DNA of 64,000 bases from Bodo saltans (GCA_001460835.1 CYKH01001941.1:1-64000); one strand, 5' to 3'. Positions 20,301 through 28,707 are shown, counted from the first letter of the stretch. Translations and numbers: made by a program. Notes: generated by a model not told the origin, from the sequence alone.

Positions 20301-20458
20301 GCACTCAGGAAGAAATGATTCCTCGTCGGCTATTCTTGAGCGTCTGCCGACCGATGGAAACACTTATGGCGGCGGTGGAGGGCTGCACATCTACGGAGAA
20401 GATGATCGCCAAGTTTGGGATCGACGCGATAGAGCACGGGCTCGCCTCGTCTGAGTGA
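17255..20458 (+). CDS. BLTP1-like lipid-transfer protein, C-terminal part
   Basis: 1067 codons; the apparent start ATG is an internal codon created by the duplication. Beta-rich runs (TVLVTIVARRLRFECQNKV, RLIVSVEDVNVHF, LLMLSIEQVELTRLHA) alternate with Pro-, Ser- and Thr-rich loops, including a Pro run at about 17466-17493. The final 150 residues contain a helical C-terminus (RRLFLSVCRPMETLMAAVEG). I read it as the end of the BLTP1/Csf1-like protein; the stop is at 20456-20458. No independent promoter or splice-acceptor spacing separates it from the upstream ORF, which supports one gene. Confidence 0.7.
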   Translation: MPAPNRSLPLATPPTVLVTIVARRLRFECQNKVEVKSLEMFLPHMIVSASMRTTPTDQLVASEIPTRTSAPPPPPPPPPPTQGSQRMLDESATGKQFQSKRGARSSLPPLTLPQQPPPPPHVVRTTPASAAAPAVQETDVISVTVHVPSAADDAQGHQNVGGVLGGFHPGPQMTLRAQHLNQIILVATHWQQKWNEAREETVRLFKSSAVRRLKKLTRSASSPPRRPARQQDGGHHSPLPKKPSPILFRRRAASSTMPPNQSVVNESMAPDAPSNHLNTLLRYPIAVRQWAVSVGRSTSWVDLGGGNKHEFSIGTLRSTGRHVVYHTMESLLDGSVLMQDSRIRSDGVLSGMNSIAKMSLRGFLILPADAADLEMNNAVKQFELSSKLTSTTTSSHDSTINSTTTSGRAASPRTDAALCPQSFDQMLRSTDGRTKRLIVSVEDVNVHFKERQIRDVALFSIDVFRLDAKDAFDKAAVEESDQIPATAGATTTPTPQQASSQMSGLTPRPSGAVHVDPATAVPSSITHSSPSHAAALISVDLERCLMGITPQTSAAFLGLGGEVSSLVSDQKAIAAANILLLSGGRGRTSSAVDDEFGLTSANNSSIRLLGSDGGSSTVNSVTFLPPPRAPTSSTPPLLSDALTPLTRRITSGQMSVTLKYSTIMIGSVIDARHLRGDGIAAGVDNVQDCIVLRVPDMEVAFAQVVLPPQAHVSDNEEPPTAERTSSWTTAAGFRHAIIGAWALARKWRPKQTTGDVSNSAATPSAASQKTDNTPTRELFGDNTSPASPQCLVGSDTDHGKHALQLAEKATVRKLLMLSIEQVELTRLHANERVVILGFRGKNVVELFAEQHLHLPTMSSLTASSLPSQIVTRSSGSGNGTVHVNVPYSILLRQTHPWTGSPRFEDFQAMLDVIRTFTHPPNVEALQDFAALRKTMEFTGDTRGGGTSGATHAGHLTGTAAPPHNTTSSTLHQQQKTVVAVDYVFQALDARRMKFAPQLRFGRDVSVSLETILSWLGTQEEMIPRRLFLSVCRPMETLMAAVEGCTSTEKMIAKFGIDAIEHGLASSE
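17466..17493 (+). repeat. CCA/CCG trinucleotide run (poly-Pro)
   Basis: Nine to ten consecutive proline codons, mostly CCA/ACC-phase repeats, lie in a disordered loop of the BLTP1-like protein; a likely length-variable microsatellite. Confidence 0.85.
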
Positions 20459-20630
20459 GGCACAACACCATAAAACACATTCCTGCTGATTTTTTGATCC
20501 ATCGATGCACACAATCCGTTTCAAAAATTGGAAATTGTTTAATTATTGACTTTCCCACCTCGAGGAAATGGTTCAGTTATGTTGTTTTATCTTTTTATTT
20601 TGTAGTAGTAGGGCAGTATTAGGGTTTACA

Positions 20631-21566
20631 ATGTTGCGACGTCGTGTTTATTTGCTTTCAAGGGCACCACCGGTCATTGGAAGCAAGCCAATTCGCGCCA
20701 GCGGCATCGATGACAATCCCACAGTGGTAGGGTTCAACCCAGCGTGGGACACGAAAGAGTTGCTCATGGCCGACTACGGATGGCAACGCGGTCAACTTCC
20801 GAAGTTTGCTGCCTCATCCCCATTCCATCGGCAAATGATTTCTAGACGTATGGTGACAGAATTGATCCGAAAGGATTATTTGATTGTTGGCGGTGCTAGG
20901 GCGCCGGCGTTGCGTATCTTAGGCGACCATGTGGTGGAGCTGGCCAAGGCGGGTGACACTGACTCGAGGCAGCACTTGGCCCACTTCCTACACGATCCGT
21001 TGATGGTGGACAAGGCGTTCGATGAGTACCCCCGGAGGTTCCGTGATATGCACAGTAAGTACTGCATGATGACGAAGCTCAAAACGAAGCGTCGCGCTGA
21101 TAATGTCCAGTTGTACTTCATCGAATTCAAAAACAGAGACATGAGCGACAATCACAAAGGTGAGGACTATTCGCAAGGACCGGAGCGGTTCTTCCTCCCC
21201 CCTCGGGTCTTAGAAACGGAGAAGGGTGTCCAACGACCGCCCCATATGCAAATGGCATTTGATCGATGGGCCTCGAAGTTTAAGACAGAGGAGTTTCACC
21301 ACTGGTGGCGGCTGCGTCACGCAAAAATGAGATTCTGGGGTATTCGAAACGTCCCCCACCCCAGTGACGTGGACCCACTCTGGTCAGAGAAGGAAGAGGA
21401 GGAGTGGCACAACGAGATGTTGTCTAGCACAGGCGATATTGACGAGGAGATTGACTTGGACTCAACAGATTTGAACGTGGAGGGTGAGGGCTCAATGGGG
21501 TCGCACCCACCGGAGATGCCTGGCCCTGGCGCTGAGGGGCCGCAAAATGCCAAGAGGAGTTTCTAA
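20631..21566 (+). CDS. Mitochondrial ribosomal protein bL17m
   Basis: The start is ATG 20631 (MLRRRVYLLSRAP, an Arg-rich presequence). The 20568 ATG upstream would add residues encoded by the pyrimidine/AG acceptor region (20581-20605), so it is rejected. Residues about 60-165 carry the L17 fold pattern: SPFHRQMISRRMVTELIRKD, then ELAKAGDTDSRQHL, then a basic stretch and VQLYFIEFKNRD, corresponding to the HRxAmfrNm...LaKtgd...YIElvdr pattern of bacterial bL17. Long N- and C-terminal extensions, the last acidic, are typical of kinetoplastid mitoribosomal proteins. It acts in the large subunit near the tunnel exit in bacterial ribosomes. Confidence 0.85.
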   Translation: MLRRRVYLLSRAPPVIGSKPIRASGIDDNPTVVGFNPAWDTKELLMADYGWQRGQLPKFAASSPFHRQMISRRMVTELIRKDYLIVGGARAPALRILGDHVVELAKAGDTDSRQHLAHFLHDPLMVDKAFDEYPRRFRDMHSKYCMMTKLKTKRRADNVQLYFIEFKNRDMSDNHKGEDYSQGPERFFLPPRVLETEKGVQRPPHMQMAFDRWASKFKTEEFHHWWRLRHAKMRFWGIRNVPHPSDVDPLWSEKEEEEWHNEMLSSTGDIDEEIDLDSTDLNVEGEGSMGSHPPEMPGPGAEGPQNAKRSF

Positions 21567-21741
21567 CCTTTGAGGCTTCAAAAAATGGTCTCCCTTGATT
21601 TCTTTGAATTTGCAGTGCGACTGCCTGAAGGTTAAATAGTGTGTCCCTTCTCTTTTTTTCCCCATCGCACAGAGGCTGACAGCAGTGATCGAGGAGTTAT
21701 CACAAACACACAACGAACACACTGTTGCACATTGACCCGCA

Positions 21742-22539
21742 ATGCGTGGTCAGTTTCGTAAGAAGGAGGAGCTTGCAGATAAGCCAAACCAGAATCATCG
21801 AGTCCCTGGTGCTGATGAAGCATTGCAAGCCGCACCGAATCCACTTCTTCGAAAACGGCAAGAGGTGTGCGATAAGCCAAACAGCAACTTTTTAGTCAAC
21901 GGTGCACAAGAGGCCCCACTCAGTGCCCGTGTGAAGCCTACGCAGGAAGTCACGGCAAAACCAAACATGTACGATGCGCACACTGGTGACTTCCACTGGA
22001 AGCATCTTGCCGGCGACCCTGCATCTCTCCCACAAGATCCCTATCGGGTGCGTTCGAACAGCAGGGTTGCAGCTGGCGGTGGTTTGGTAGATCCCCCACC
22101 TACCAATTCTCCCCGAGGTCACGTTCCAGAACCGTTGCCCACCTCCTATCGTCCTCGTCCCACGATTCAAGAGGAACAGCAACCGTCGCATGATCTTGAA
22201 CCGAAGCGCCTGCCGCCCATCGCATCGTCCTCTCCTCCCACAATTCAGAGCAACCACGTGTCAGCACCGACTCAACAAAGTTACGAGTCGTATCCCCAGC
22301 AGCAGTATCCAACAACTACCAGTCAATTATTGATGAACCCATCCATAAACATGAACGACATGGGCAACTATGCGCAGCTGCCTCCACCGTCCGCGGTGTA
22401 CTTCGTTCCTCAACAGAATATGATGGTACCGCAGTTGCAACAGCAGTTGCCGCCCAACAGCTGGACGGCGTCGTCAGACCTGGAGCGGTTGATTCGACGA
22501 AATCAGGAAGATGCCCAGCGATCATTCTTGAGAATATGA
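21742..22539 (+). CDS. Unknown protein with three KPN repeats
   Basis: 265 residues, family not recognised. The N-terminal ~80 residues contain three spaced repeats of the type (K/R/T)xEx-x-x-KPN (EELADKPNQN, QEVCDKPNSN, QEVTAKPNMY), two followed by a Gly-Ala-(D/Q)EA turn. The rest is Pro-, Gln- and Ser-rich and probably disordered, ending in a short helix (DLERLIRRNQEDAQRSFLRI). No membrane segment or signal peptide is seen. The short repeats resemble tektin/MIP-style repeated docking peptides in layout only; a flagellar role would be speculation. Confidence 0.7.
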   Translation: MRGQFRKKEELADKPNQNHRVPGADEALQAAPNPLLRKRQEVCDKPNSNFLVNGAQEAPLSARVKPTQEVTAKPNMYDAHTGDFHWKHLAGDPASLPQDPYRVRSNSRVAAGGGLVDPPPTNSPRGHVPEPLPTSYRPRPTIQEEQQPSHDLEPKRLPPIASSSPPTIQSNHVSAPTQQSYESYPQQQYPTTTSQLLMNPSINMNDMGNYAQLPPPSAVYFVPQQNMMVPQLQQQLPPNSWTASSDLERLIRRNQEDAQRSFLRI

Positions 22540-22787
22540 TCTCATGATATCTCCCCAAATTCAAGGAAAACATCATCATGCATGCGTCTCAGGTTATCAG
22601 TGGCATTACCTACTTTGTATGTACACTTATCAGTGGAGTGATGGTTCGCTTGAAGGGCCCCAAGACGTGAGTCAATTGACATTCTTTTCCTGGACCATTT
22701 TTTGTTTTTGCTTAATTGTAAAGAGTGCGAGGAGTTGATCTTATTGTTCTCAGAGGTTGTTCTCAGATCAGAGTTACCATCCAAGGG

Positions 22788-23327
22788 ATGGACGCTGTGC
22801 GTGATAAACTGAAGCAGAATGTGACAGCACTTCGACACAACGTTGCCAAGTCGCTCAACAATGGTGTTCCTGCAGAGTACCGCATCCCCCAGGCTCCCAT
22901 CCGTAATGCCCTCTCGACAGCAGTCAAGGCAGCCACGCAAACAACACCTCAGCCGGTATTCGAGGGCTTTCATCAACAGCTGGACGAGACTGAGGAGGCC
23001 ATTCACAACGTTCTGGAACAACTGGAGGGAACACGACGCGACTCTGTGAGAGCTGTGACGAGCATGCGCAATGTCGTGTCCCCCTCATCAGCGCTGCTAG
23101 TGGATGCCGATTGCATCGAGCGGCCCACTCCAGCCACGTCGTCTGCCGCCTCCACACACACAGACGCATCCCCTCCAGTGTCCACCAGCTACCACCTTCT
23201 GGAATCAAACGTGGCGCGCCTCATGGCGGCCAACGATGACCTTACCGTTGCTCTAGCACAGCTTTGCAGAATAGGGGAGCGGAAGCCGCCGTTATCATCC
23301 GCTTCTGAAAACAAAGTTGCTGCCTAA
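22788..23327 (+). CDS. Unknown small helical protein
   Basis: 179 residues from ATG 22788 (MDAVRDKLKQNV). An earlier GTG at 22725 is in frame but lies before the likely splice acceptor (TTGTTCTCAG, AG at 22752-22753). The sequence is mainly helical: an amphipathic N-terminal helix, a coiled-coil candidate at residues about 52-80 (FHQQLDETEEAIHNVLEQLE), a Ser/Thr/Pro linker and a short C-terminal helix (LLESNVARLMAANDDL). No family was recognised. Confidence 0.65.
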   Translation: MDAVRDKLKQNVTALRHNVAKSLNNGVPAEYRIPQAPIRNALSTAVKAATQTTPQPVFEGFHQQLDETEEAIHNVLEQLEGTRRDSVRAVTSMRNVVSPSSALLVDADCIERPTPATSSAASTHTDASPPVSTSYHLLESNVARLMAANDDLTVALAQLCRIGERKPPLSSASENKVAA

Positions 23328-23395
23328 CGATTTTTGCACCTTTGTGAATTTACTTTTGCGTCTCGTAGAGATGATTTTCCTTGTCAAATCAATGT

Positions 23396-23430
23396 TGCTT
23401 CACTCCATTCTTTCATTCCTAAAGATTCAG
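23396..23430 (+). promoter_or_regulatory. Candidate spliced-leader acceptor of eIF1A
   Basis: A T/C-rich tract is followed by GATTCAG (AG at 23429-23430), 60 nt upstream of the eIF1A ATG. It helps place the start at 23491 rather than 23317. Confidence 0.45.
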
Positions 23431-23490
23431 AAGGCCCAGGGTGTTCGACAACCGGACTTCAACACACAACTTCGCAACAACTCTCAGAAA

Positions 23491-24027
23491 ATGCCGAAGA
23501 ACATGGGTAAGGGTGGTAAGAGCTTCAAAGCCGGTAACGCCAAGAGTGAGCCCAACAAGCGCGACATTACCCTAGCCGACACTGTTCTCGGAGAAGACTA
23601 CGCCGTGATCAAAAAGACCCTCGGCAACCTCAGACTCGAGTGCCAACTGCCCACTGGTGAAAAGGTCATCGGCGTGATTCGCGGCGCGATGGTCCGCAAG
23701 CAGTGGATCACTGTTGGCGATGTCGTCCTTATCTCAAAACGTGAGTTCAACGTCAACGACAACGTAGATATTATTCACAAGTTCCAGCCTGCCGAAGTGC
23801 GTGTTCTTGTGAAGGATGGCCATATTCCACGTGACTTCCGTGGCAACGATGAAGGCCCGAACGGCCAGGAGTTCGCTGACATTGAGTTCGTCATGCAGCA
23901 GACTGCCGAGGATCAGAAGGAGTCCGAGGCGTCTAAATTTGATCGCAATGCTCTCGTCACGGAGGACCCGCTGGCATATCTCGAGGATGCGATGGACGCC
24001 GAGGAGGAGGACCTTGATGACTTGTAA
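23491..24027 (+). CDS. EIF1A: Translation initiation factor eIF1A
   Basis: 178 residues from ATG 23491 (MPKNMGKGGKSFKAGN), which matches the conserved MPKNKGKGGK start of eIF1A; an upstream in-frame extension from 23317 crosses a pyrimidine tract and AG (23396-23430) and is 5'UTR. An OB/S1-like core spans residues about 35-110 (YAVIKKTLGNLRLECQLPTG...IRGAMVRKQWITVGDVVLI), followed by the helical subdomain and an acidic tail ending DAEEEDLDDL. eIF1A binds the 40S A site and promotes scanning and subunit joining with eIF1 and eIF5B. The N- and C-terminal tails are present, so it appears intact. Confidence 0.95.
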   Translation: MPKNMGKGGKSFKAGNAKSEPNKRDITLADTVLGEDYAVIKKTLGNLRLECQLPTGEKVIGVIRGAMVRKQWITVGDVVLISKREFNVNDNVDIIHKFQPAEVRVLVKDGHIPRDFRGNDEGPNGQEFADIEFVMQQTAEDQKESEASKFDRNALVTEDPLAYLEDAMDAEEEDLDDL

Positions 24028-24453
24028 TCTCTGACGGTTGAAGAACAGTTGTAGTGGTTCGGCTGGTGTAGCAGCGAAAAAGTGAACACATACAGTTTAA
24101 TGATGATGATGTGAACCGAGAGAGCAAGTGAAAACCAGAAAATATCAAAAAAAAAGCAGGATAAAAACCGCCGAAATAAAACAAACAATCAAACAAACAA
24201 ACAAAAAAGACAGAACAATCAAAAAACACTCTCACACAAGGAGCTTGCTGCTCAGTTCGCAAAGCAGCGTTTCAGTGTTCTATTGCATTAACAAAAACAA
24301 ACACAAAAAATAAACAAAGTTTTCTTTTTGCGATCTTTGAAGCGATCAAATTGGAAATGCAATTGTCATCGACTCATTTTTTTTCTTTCACCCGAAGGAC
24401 AGTAAATTAGCATACTCCGCAGTTTATTTTTCTTTTGAGAATCGGGCAATACG
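24028..24453. other. Intergenic; A-rich 3'UTR then pyrimidine tract
   Basis: The left part is strikingly A-rich with repeated CAAA/CAAACAA words (about 24130-24310). The right part has a T-run at 24376-24389 and TTATTTTTCTTTTGAG, with AG at 24438-24439, just before the next ATG. No ORF. Confidence 0.55.
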
Positions 24454-26976
24454 ATGACTCGGGTTTCCCTGCACCTAGTGCTCTTAGTGTCAGCAGTCGT
24501 CATCGCAGCGATCAGTGGCTCCACTGCATTGATTCCTCTTTACCGGGAAGCATTGCGTAGCTCCGAAGATGCTGCGCACAATTTTGCTGACGAAGTTGCG
24601 GCTCAAGTTGCTGTGAACATCGAATATTACGTTGCCAAGCCGCAGAATTACGCAGCATCCGTTGCACAAGCTACTCGTTTAGGTGCCGTGTCCCGTACGT
24701 CCAACCAATCGATAGCTCAATGGCTGTGTGATCTCGTCGCACGATCAGACGAAGATATTCTCCTTATTTACTACTTCGATGACGCAAGTGGGTTTATCGC
24801 TGGGCGCGAAAATACGCTTAACATTACCGCACTCCCCCCGTTGCCTGGGTACACTGTGCTGGCGTATTACAGCGCAGCGCGACAGCTTGCAGACTTCTGG
24901 TACTTCGCCGATGGGAAAGTAAACTTTGATGGAACACCACCGAACGTCACGCAACATACTTTATTCAACGACACTGCACGGCCGTACGCTGCACCGTTTC
25001 GTGGTGCGACGGTACCAAGTTTAAGCAGTGGCAACGATCCTTTGCGCTGGGCTGCTCCTTTTGTTGATTTTTCTCAGCAGTTCGCTGACTTCGGTTTGGG
25101 AGGTCCGATCATCAACACTACGACTAAGAATATTATTGGACTGTTTGGTGTATTCTATCGCACAAGCGCAATGAAGGCCTACTTGACGACGTTACGCGTG
25201 GCACAAAGTGGCCGGGCATTCCTTGTGGATGCCGGCACCAACGCCCTGCTAGGCAGCAACACTGGCGATCCGGCAGTAACCGTTCTCGCTAATGGCACAG
25301 TCGTGTTGGCAACGCCAGCACTGCTATCGGGAGACGTTGCGCAGCGTGCGTACCGCAGCCTTGGCTCTCGCCTCGGCATATGCACGACAAGCTGCTCCTT
25401 CACCTTTGGCGACGGACTTGACGCCCTGTTCGTTACCGTCATTGCCGTGACTGACAAGTTTGGGTTAAACCTTCGCGTCGTAGTGGCAGTACCAGCGTCG
25501 GACTTTTTGGCGTCTATTCAAGACAGCCTGATTGTCGGCGTCGGTGCAGCTGCCGGCGTCATTAGCGGCGTGTTGGTGATCTCTGCCTTCTTGCTGCACT
25601 GCTTGCTGCGTCCCTTGCGTCAGTTGGAGCAACGTTTATACGAGAGCTCCACACTTCAGTACCGCGACTTCCCCTTTCACGAGGAGCCGAGCTGCCTCTC
25701 AGAGATTGCTACGATAGAAACAGCCTACGCTAAACTAGTGGCGGAGTTACAGAAGGTGCGCTCCTTCCTTCCTCAGTCTGTTCTGCGTCAGTTAGACGTC
25801 GAACAGCTTGAAGAGGGTGGCGACTACGCAATGGACGAAAAATCTCAAGAGATTTCACGACTTTCACCGCTGAGCAGCGGCCGGGGAGAGACATCCGGCA
25901 TCGGGACGCTTGCACTGGATGCGATGGAGCTTGACTCTGCCGCTCCCCCTGAAGCTGCAACGGCGAGACGCACGCTACCACCACGGCCAGGGACGCTGTC
26001 GTCCCCAGCCGATGGTGCCATCGACCCACCCTTCTCCTCCTTAATGGATGGAGATCGAACTCCCCCGAAGTGCGTGACCCTCGCTAGCGGCGGCAGCAGT
26101 GGAGCGGTCACTGGAGGTGTCTCGCGTAAGGCCCATCAGCTTCACCTCGACGGCCTTCTTCACTCGCGTCGTGTGACGATACTGACGGCAAATATGTGCA
26201 GCTTTCACAAAGCACTTCAGTGCGTGGGGGCCGATGACCTTCAACTGCTGCACACGGCGGTCACGAAGTTAATACTCAGCACTGTGAATGCTCATCAAGG
26301 CGTGCTGGAGTGGCTTCACGGCGATCGGTTCACTGCAAGTTACAACGCAAGTCTTCCATGTCCTACACCAGCGGAGCGCGCATGCCAGACAATGACCTCC
26401 CTTCTCGTCACCCTGCCAACGTTGAAGCAACGAGGGTACACTGGCATGCGGTTTGGGGCCGCAACAGGAGCGGCGTTGTGTGGTAACCTCGGCTGCGATG
26501 CAATGCGTCGGTTCTCGGTGGTGGGGATTGTGGTGAATCACGCCTATGCCCTCAACCAGCAGACGAAGCTTGAGACCGTCAACAACCTTGTGTGTGCAGG
26601 CACGTTTCAAGAAGCGCAACGCACCTTTGTGCTGCAGTACATGAATTACGTGCTGCTACCTCAAGCCCCCACCGGCGCATTGATCGCTACCGTCATTGGT
26701 CCCCGCCCAACACGCACACCTGCAGCGTCACCAGTTGTGGATGGGGCACAACGCGACTTTTCTGGACTGCAGGATGATCGCAGTGGAGGCCTATGGGGAC
26801 TGCCGTCGTCGAAGGACGTCGTCGGCAACGTCAACGAGGCGTTTGAGTACTTTGCCCAGGGGGATCTACAAAGGGTGAAGGAGTTGTACAGTACAATCCC
26901 AAAGAAACACAGTGCAGGGCTTGCACGGTTGCTCCGAGCAGTGGAACATGTGCAGCATCAGGCTGGTGTGAATTAG
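24454..26976 (+). CDS. Transmembrane receptor with degenerate class III cyclase domain
   Basis: 840 residues. Layout: N-terminal membrane segment (about 7-27), a ~330-residue extracytoplasmic region with PAS/Cache-like features (IIGLFGVFYRTSAMKAYL, AFLVDAGTNALLG), a second membrane segment (about 357-385), a HAMP-like helix (LRPLRQLEQRLYE) and a linker with FLPQSVLRQL, then a class III nucleotidyl cyclase fold at about 573-735. In the cyclase part the first metal Asp is replaced (FADI becomes TANM), the second remains (LHGDRF), and the GDTVN block reads GIVVNH, so catalysis is doubtful. A helical tail follows. Class III cyclases normally need both metal Asp residues; loss suggests a pseudo-cyclase sensor or a heterodimer partner. 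The downstream receptor has a related domain. Confidence 0.82.
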   Translation: MTRVSLHLVLLVSAVVIAAISGSTALIPLYREALRSSEDAAHNFADEVAAQVAVNIEYYVAKPQNYAASVAQATRLGAVSRTSNQSIAQWLCDLVARSDEDILLIYYFDDASGFIAGRENTLNITALPPLPGYTVLAYYSAARQLADFWYFADGKVNFDGTPPNVTQHTLFNDTARPYAAPFRGATVPSLSSGNDPLRWAAPFVDFSQQFADFGLGGPIINTTTKNIIGLFGVFYRTSAMKAYLTTLRVAQSGRAFLVDAGTNALLGSNTGDPAVTVLANGTVVLATPALLSGDVAQRAYRSLGSRLGICTTSCSFTFGDGLDALFVTVIAVTDKFGLNLRVVVAVPASDFLASIQDSLIVGVGAAAGVISGVLVISAFLLHCLLRPLRQLEQRLYESSTLQYRDFPFHEEPSCLSEIATIETAYAKLVAELQKVRSFLPQSVLRQLDVEQLEEGGDYAMDEKSQEISRLSPLSSGRGETSGIGTLALDAMELDSAAPPEAATARRTLPPRPGTLSSPADGAIDPPFSSLMDGDRTPPKCVTLASGGSSGAVTGGVSRKAHQLHLDGLLHSRRVTILTANMCSFHKALQCVGADDLQLLHTAVTKLILSTVNAHQGVLEWLHGDRFTASYNASLPCPTPAERACQTMTSLLVTLPTLKQRGYTGMRFGAATGAALCGNLGCDAMRRFSVVGIVVNHAYALNQQTKLETVNNLVCAGTFQEAQRTFVLQYMNYVLLPQAPTGALIATVIGPRPTRTPAASPVVDGAQRDFSGLQDDRSGGLWGLPSSKDVVGNVNEAFEYFAQGDLQRVKELYSTIPKKHSAGLARLLRAVEHVQHQAGVN

Positions 26977-27301
26977 TCAAAGGGAGGAAACCAACGATAG
27001 AACTAAAGAAAGTGTATGGTGGTTTGCGTGCGCGTTCCTCGATCAGTTTTGTTGTCGCTCCTCTCTCAGTGCTCAAATACCTTCGCTCTGCCCCCTCCGT
27101 TTCCCTCTCTCTGTTAGCTCTTCCTCTTTCCTCATAAATCAAGCAAAAGAAATGTTTTTGTTTGTGCGACGTTGCAGTCCACATTTTTTTCGCGTGGTAC
27201 AATACTCAACTTGTTGTTGTTATTGCATCCCAGAGAAATCAGGAAACATTCTAGCAAGACACCATTCAATTTTTCTCGTTCAACGTTCGCGTTTATTTGT
27301 C
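26977..27301. other. Intergenic, pyrimidine-rich
   Basis: T/C-rich tracts are present at about 27051-27135 and 27184-27195. An in-frame ATG at 27152 would add 50 residues rich in Cys, Phe and Arg encoded by this UTR-like sequence, so it is treated as untranslated. No separate gene. Confidence 0.5.
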
Positions 27302-28483
27302 ATGCCGAATGAAGCTTCGATTGTTCGAACAGAACTGGATACCCTTCTGCCTCAGGTTCCTGCCGCTAGTCATAGTCCGATGACTGCCCGTTTAGGTGAG
27401 GCTGCCCCTGCTGCTGCAGTCTCCAGGAATAACTCAACACCCTCACCCCCACCAAAGAGAGAGGGAGGGCCTGCCGCCCTGCCAACGTACCCACCCACTC
27501 CTCTTCGCCCGGTTCCCGCAGCCAGCGGCAACGAACTTCGTGTGCTAACAGTGGAGCAGTCCACGTCATTGGATTCTGCCCGTTCCTTGCGGCTCGATGA
27601 TATCAAAAGCGGTGATGCTCGTCACTTGGAGTGGATGACAAAGTTTATCGCCGCCCAATGGAGGATGATCCCGTTAGATATTCTAGCACCTCCTGTTGCC
27701 CGCAGGATGATCCCTGACGATACCGGCGACGTGGCTGACACGAAGTCGGCAGCAAGCGATACTCAGCAGCAACCTCAGCAGCAGCAGCAGCAGCAGCAGC
27801 AACAGCCAATTGACGTGTCCACCGCCGCATCGCAGAACTCTGCAAGAGACGTTCAGAGGGTCACAGCGTGGCACTCACTTCGACTTTCGTGGAGACGTAG
27901 ACTTGCCGAGCCCCTCATCAATAAAGACGATGACGCGCTAGCAGTCTGGAGGAAAGCAGTGTTCGCAGGCATGATGACATCCACAGTGCTCTTGTCTGTG
28001 ATTAAGCTTCTTGCGGCGTTTATTGCGCATTTTGCCGCGCCCATCAATGGCATTCAGGAGGGCGGCTACTTTCTACTCATCGGATGCATACTTCTGGTGA
28101 ACGTCAGTCTCTACATTTACGCGAGGCACACTCAGGAGCTCACCGAGTGGGCAACGTATGCGGTGCTCGTGCTACTTATGGCCGAGCAACACGTGTGGCT
28201 ATCGCTTAACGGGCAACATTACGCAAGCGTTGCGGTGCTTGCACATAGTCTGTTGCTGCTGACATGGCTATTTGCAGTTGTATCACCGGTGGTAAAATTC
28301 TGTGGGGTGAGCACCGCTTTTGTGTTTTCCCTCGTCGGCTTTATTCAATCCGAACTTATTCACCGGCACGGACCAGAGGAATTCCTGATGCACTCCCCAA
28401 ATGGGACTGTTGCTTCCAACAGCTTCTTGGGCGTTCTTGTTGTTTGTCTGTCGTTCCAGTCGAACAAAAGCGATACGTGTTAA
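27302..28483 (+). CDS. Receptor kinase with six TM segments and pseudo-cyclase domain, N-terminal part
   Basis: The start is ATG 27302 (MPNEASIVRTEL). A disordered N-terminus with a Gln run encoded by CAG/CAA repeats (27763-27807) is followed by five membrane segments and the first half of a sixth (FLGVLVVCLSF). Then the frame enters sequence where the + strand has stops. The frame is the same as that of the kinase ORF at 29090-31954, and in-place complementing of two blocks between them restores one continuous frame, so both are read as one gene of about 1,550 codons. Six membrane segments plus a cyclase-like domain recall the layout of membrane cyclases. The ORF as given ends at 28481-28483 in an artefactual stop. 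Confidence 0.72.
   Translation: MPNEASIVRTELDTLLPQVPAASHSPMTARLGEAAPAAAVSRNNSTPSPPPKREGGPAALPTYPPTPLRPVPAASGNELRVLTVEQSTSLDSARSLRLDDIKSGDARHLEWMTKFIAAQWRMIPLDILAPPVARRMIPDDTGDVADTKSAASDTQQQPQQQQQQQQQQPIDVSTAASQNSARDVQRVTAWHSLRLSWRRRLAEPLINKDDDALAVWRKAVFAGMMTSTVLLSVIKLLAAFIAHFAAPINGIQEGGYFLLIGCILLVNVSLYIYARHTQELTEWATYAVLVLLMAEQHVWLSLNGQHYASVAVLAHSLLLLTWLFAVVSPVVKFCGVSTAFVFSLVGFIQSELIHRHGPEEFLMHSPNGTVASNSFLGVLVVCLSFQSNKSDTC
27763..27807 (+). repeat. CAG/CAA microsatellite (poly-Gln)
   Basis: A run of CAG with a few CAA and one CCT codon encodes about 14 Gln in the disordered N-terminal part of the receptor kinase; likely length-variable. Confidence 0.88.
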
Positions 28484-28707
28484 CGGAAGAACGATAAACT
28501 CGCCGTTAGACGCGTCAGCCGGGCAGTACGCAGACACTAGTAGGTTTTATAGTGAGTTAGCAACCACTAACTACTGAAAGTGCGGCGATACGCCGTCGAA
28601 CTTCGCAAACTAGTCCTCCGTAACCTGGAACAGCCACCCTCACGTCCTGTTTACGAACGCTACTCCAAACGACTGAACCGGGTCTAATACTTAGTTGACG
28701 CAGGGAT
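28457..28707. other. Block complemented in place, without reversal (block 1)
   Basis: The + strand has stops in all frames, and the reverse complement gives only a short frame with no protein-like features. Complementing each base at its own position, keeping the frame of the flanking ORF, gives at least 76 uninterrupted codons: the rest of a membrane segment (SLFSLCTIAFLLFER), a helix (QSAQSARHASVIIQNIT) and MRFADLAQIMNQLRPY. The last resembles the RPY(I/V/L)P linker of kinetoplastid receptors; the + strand then resumes in frame with VPFHAFRK. The left break lies at 28448-28462 and the right break at about 28706-28709. Confidence 0.85.

Noticed and set aside
24130-24310. A-rich CAAA-repeat stretch as a possible mobile-element tail or SINE
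   Set aside because: No target-site duplication, no internal RNA polymerase III boxes that I can see; it fits an A-rich 3'UTR.
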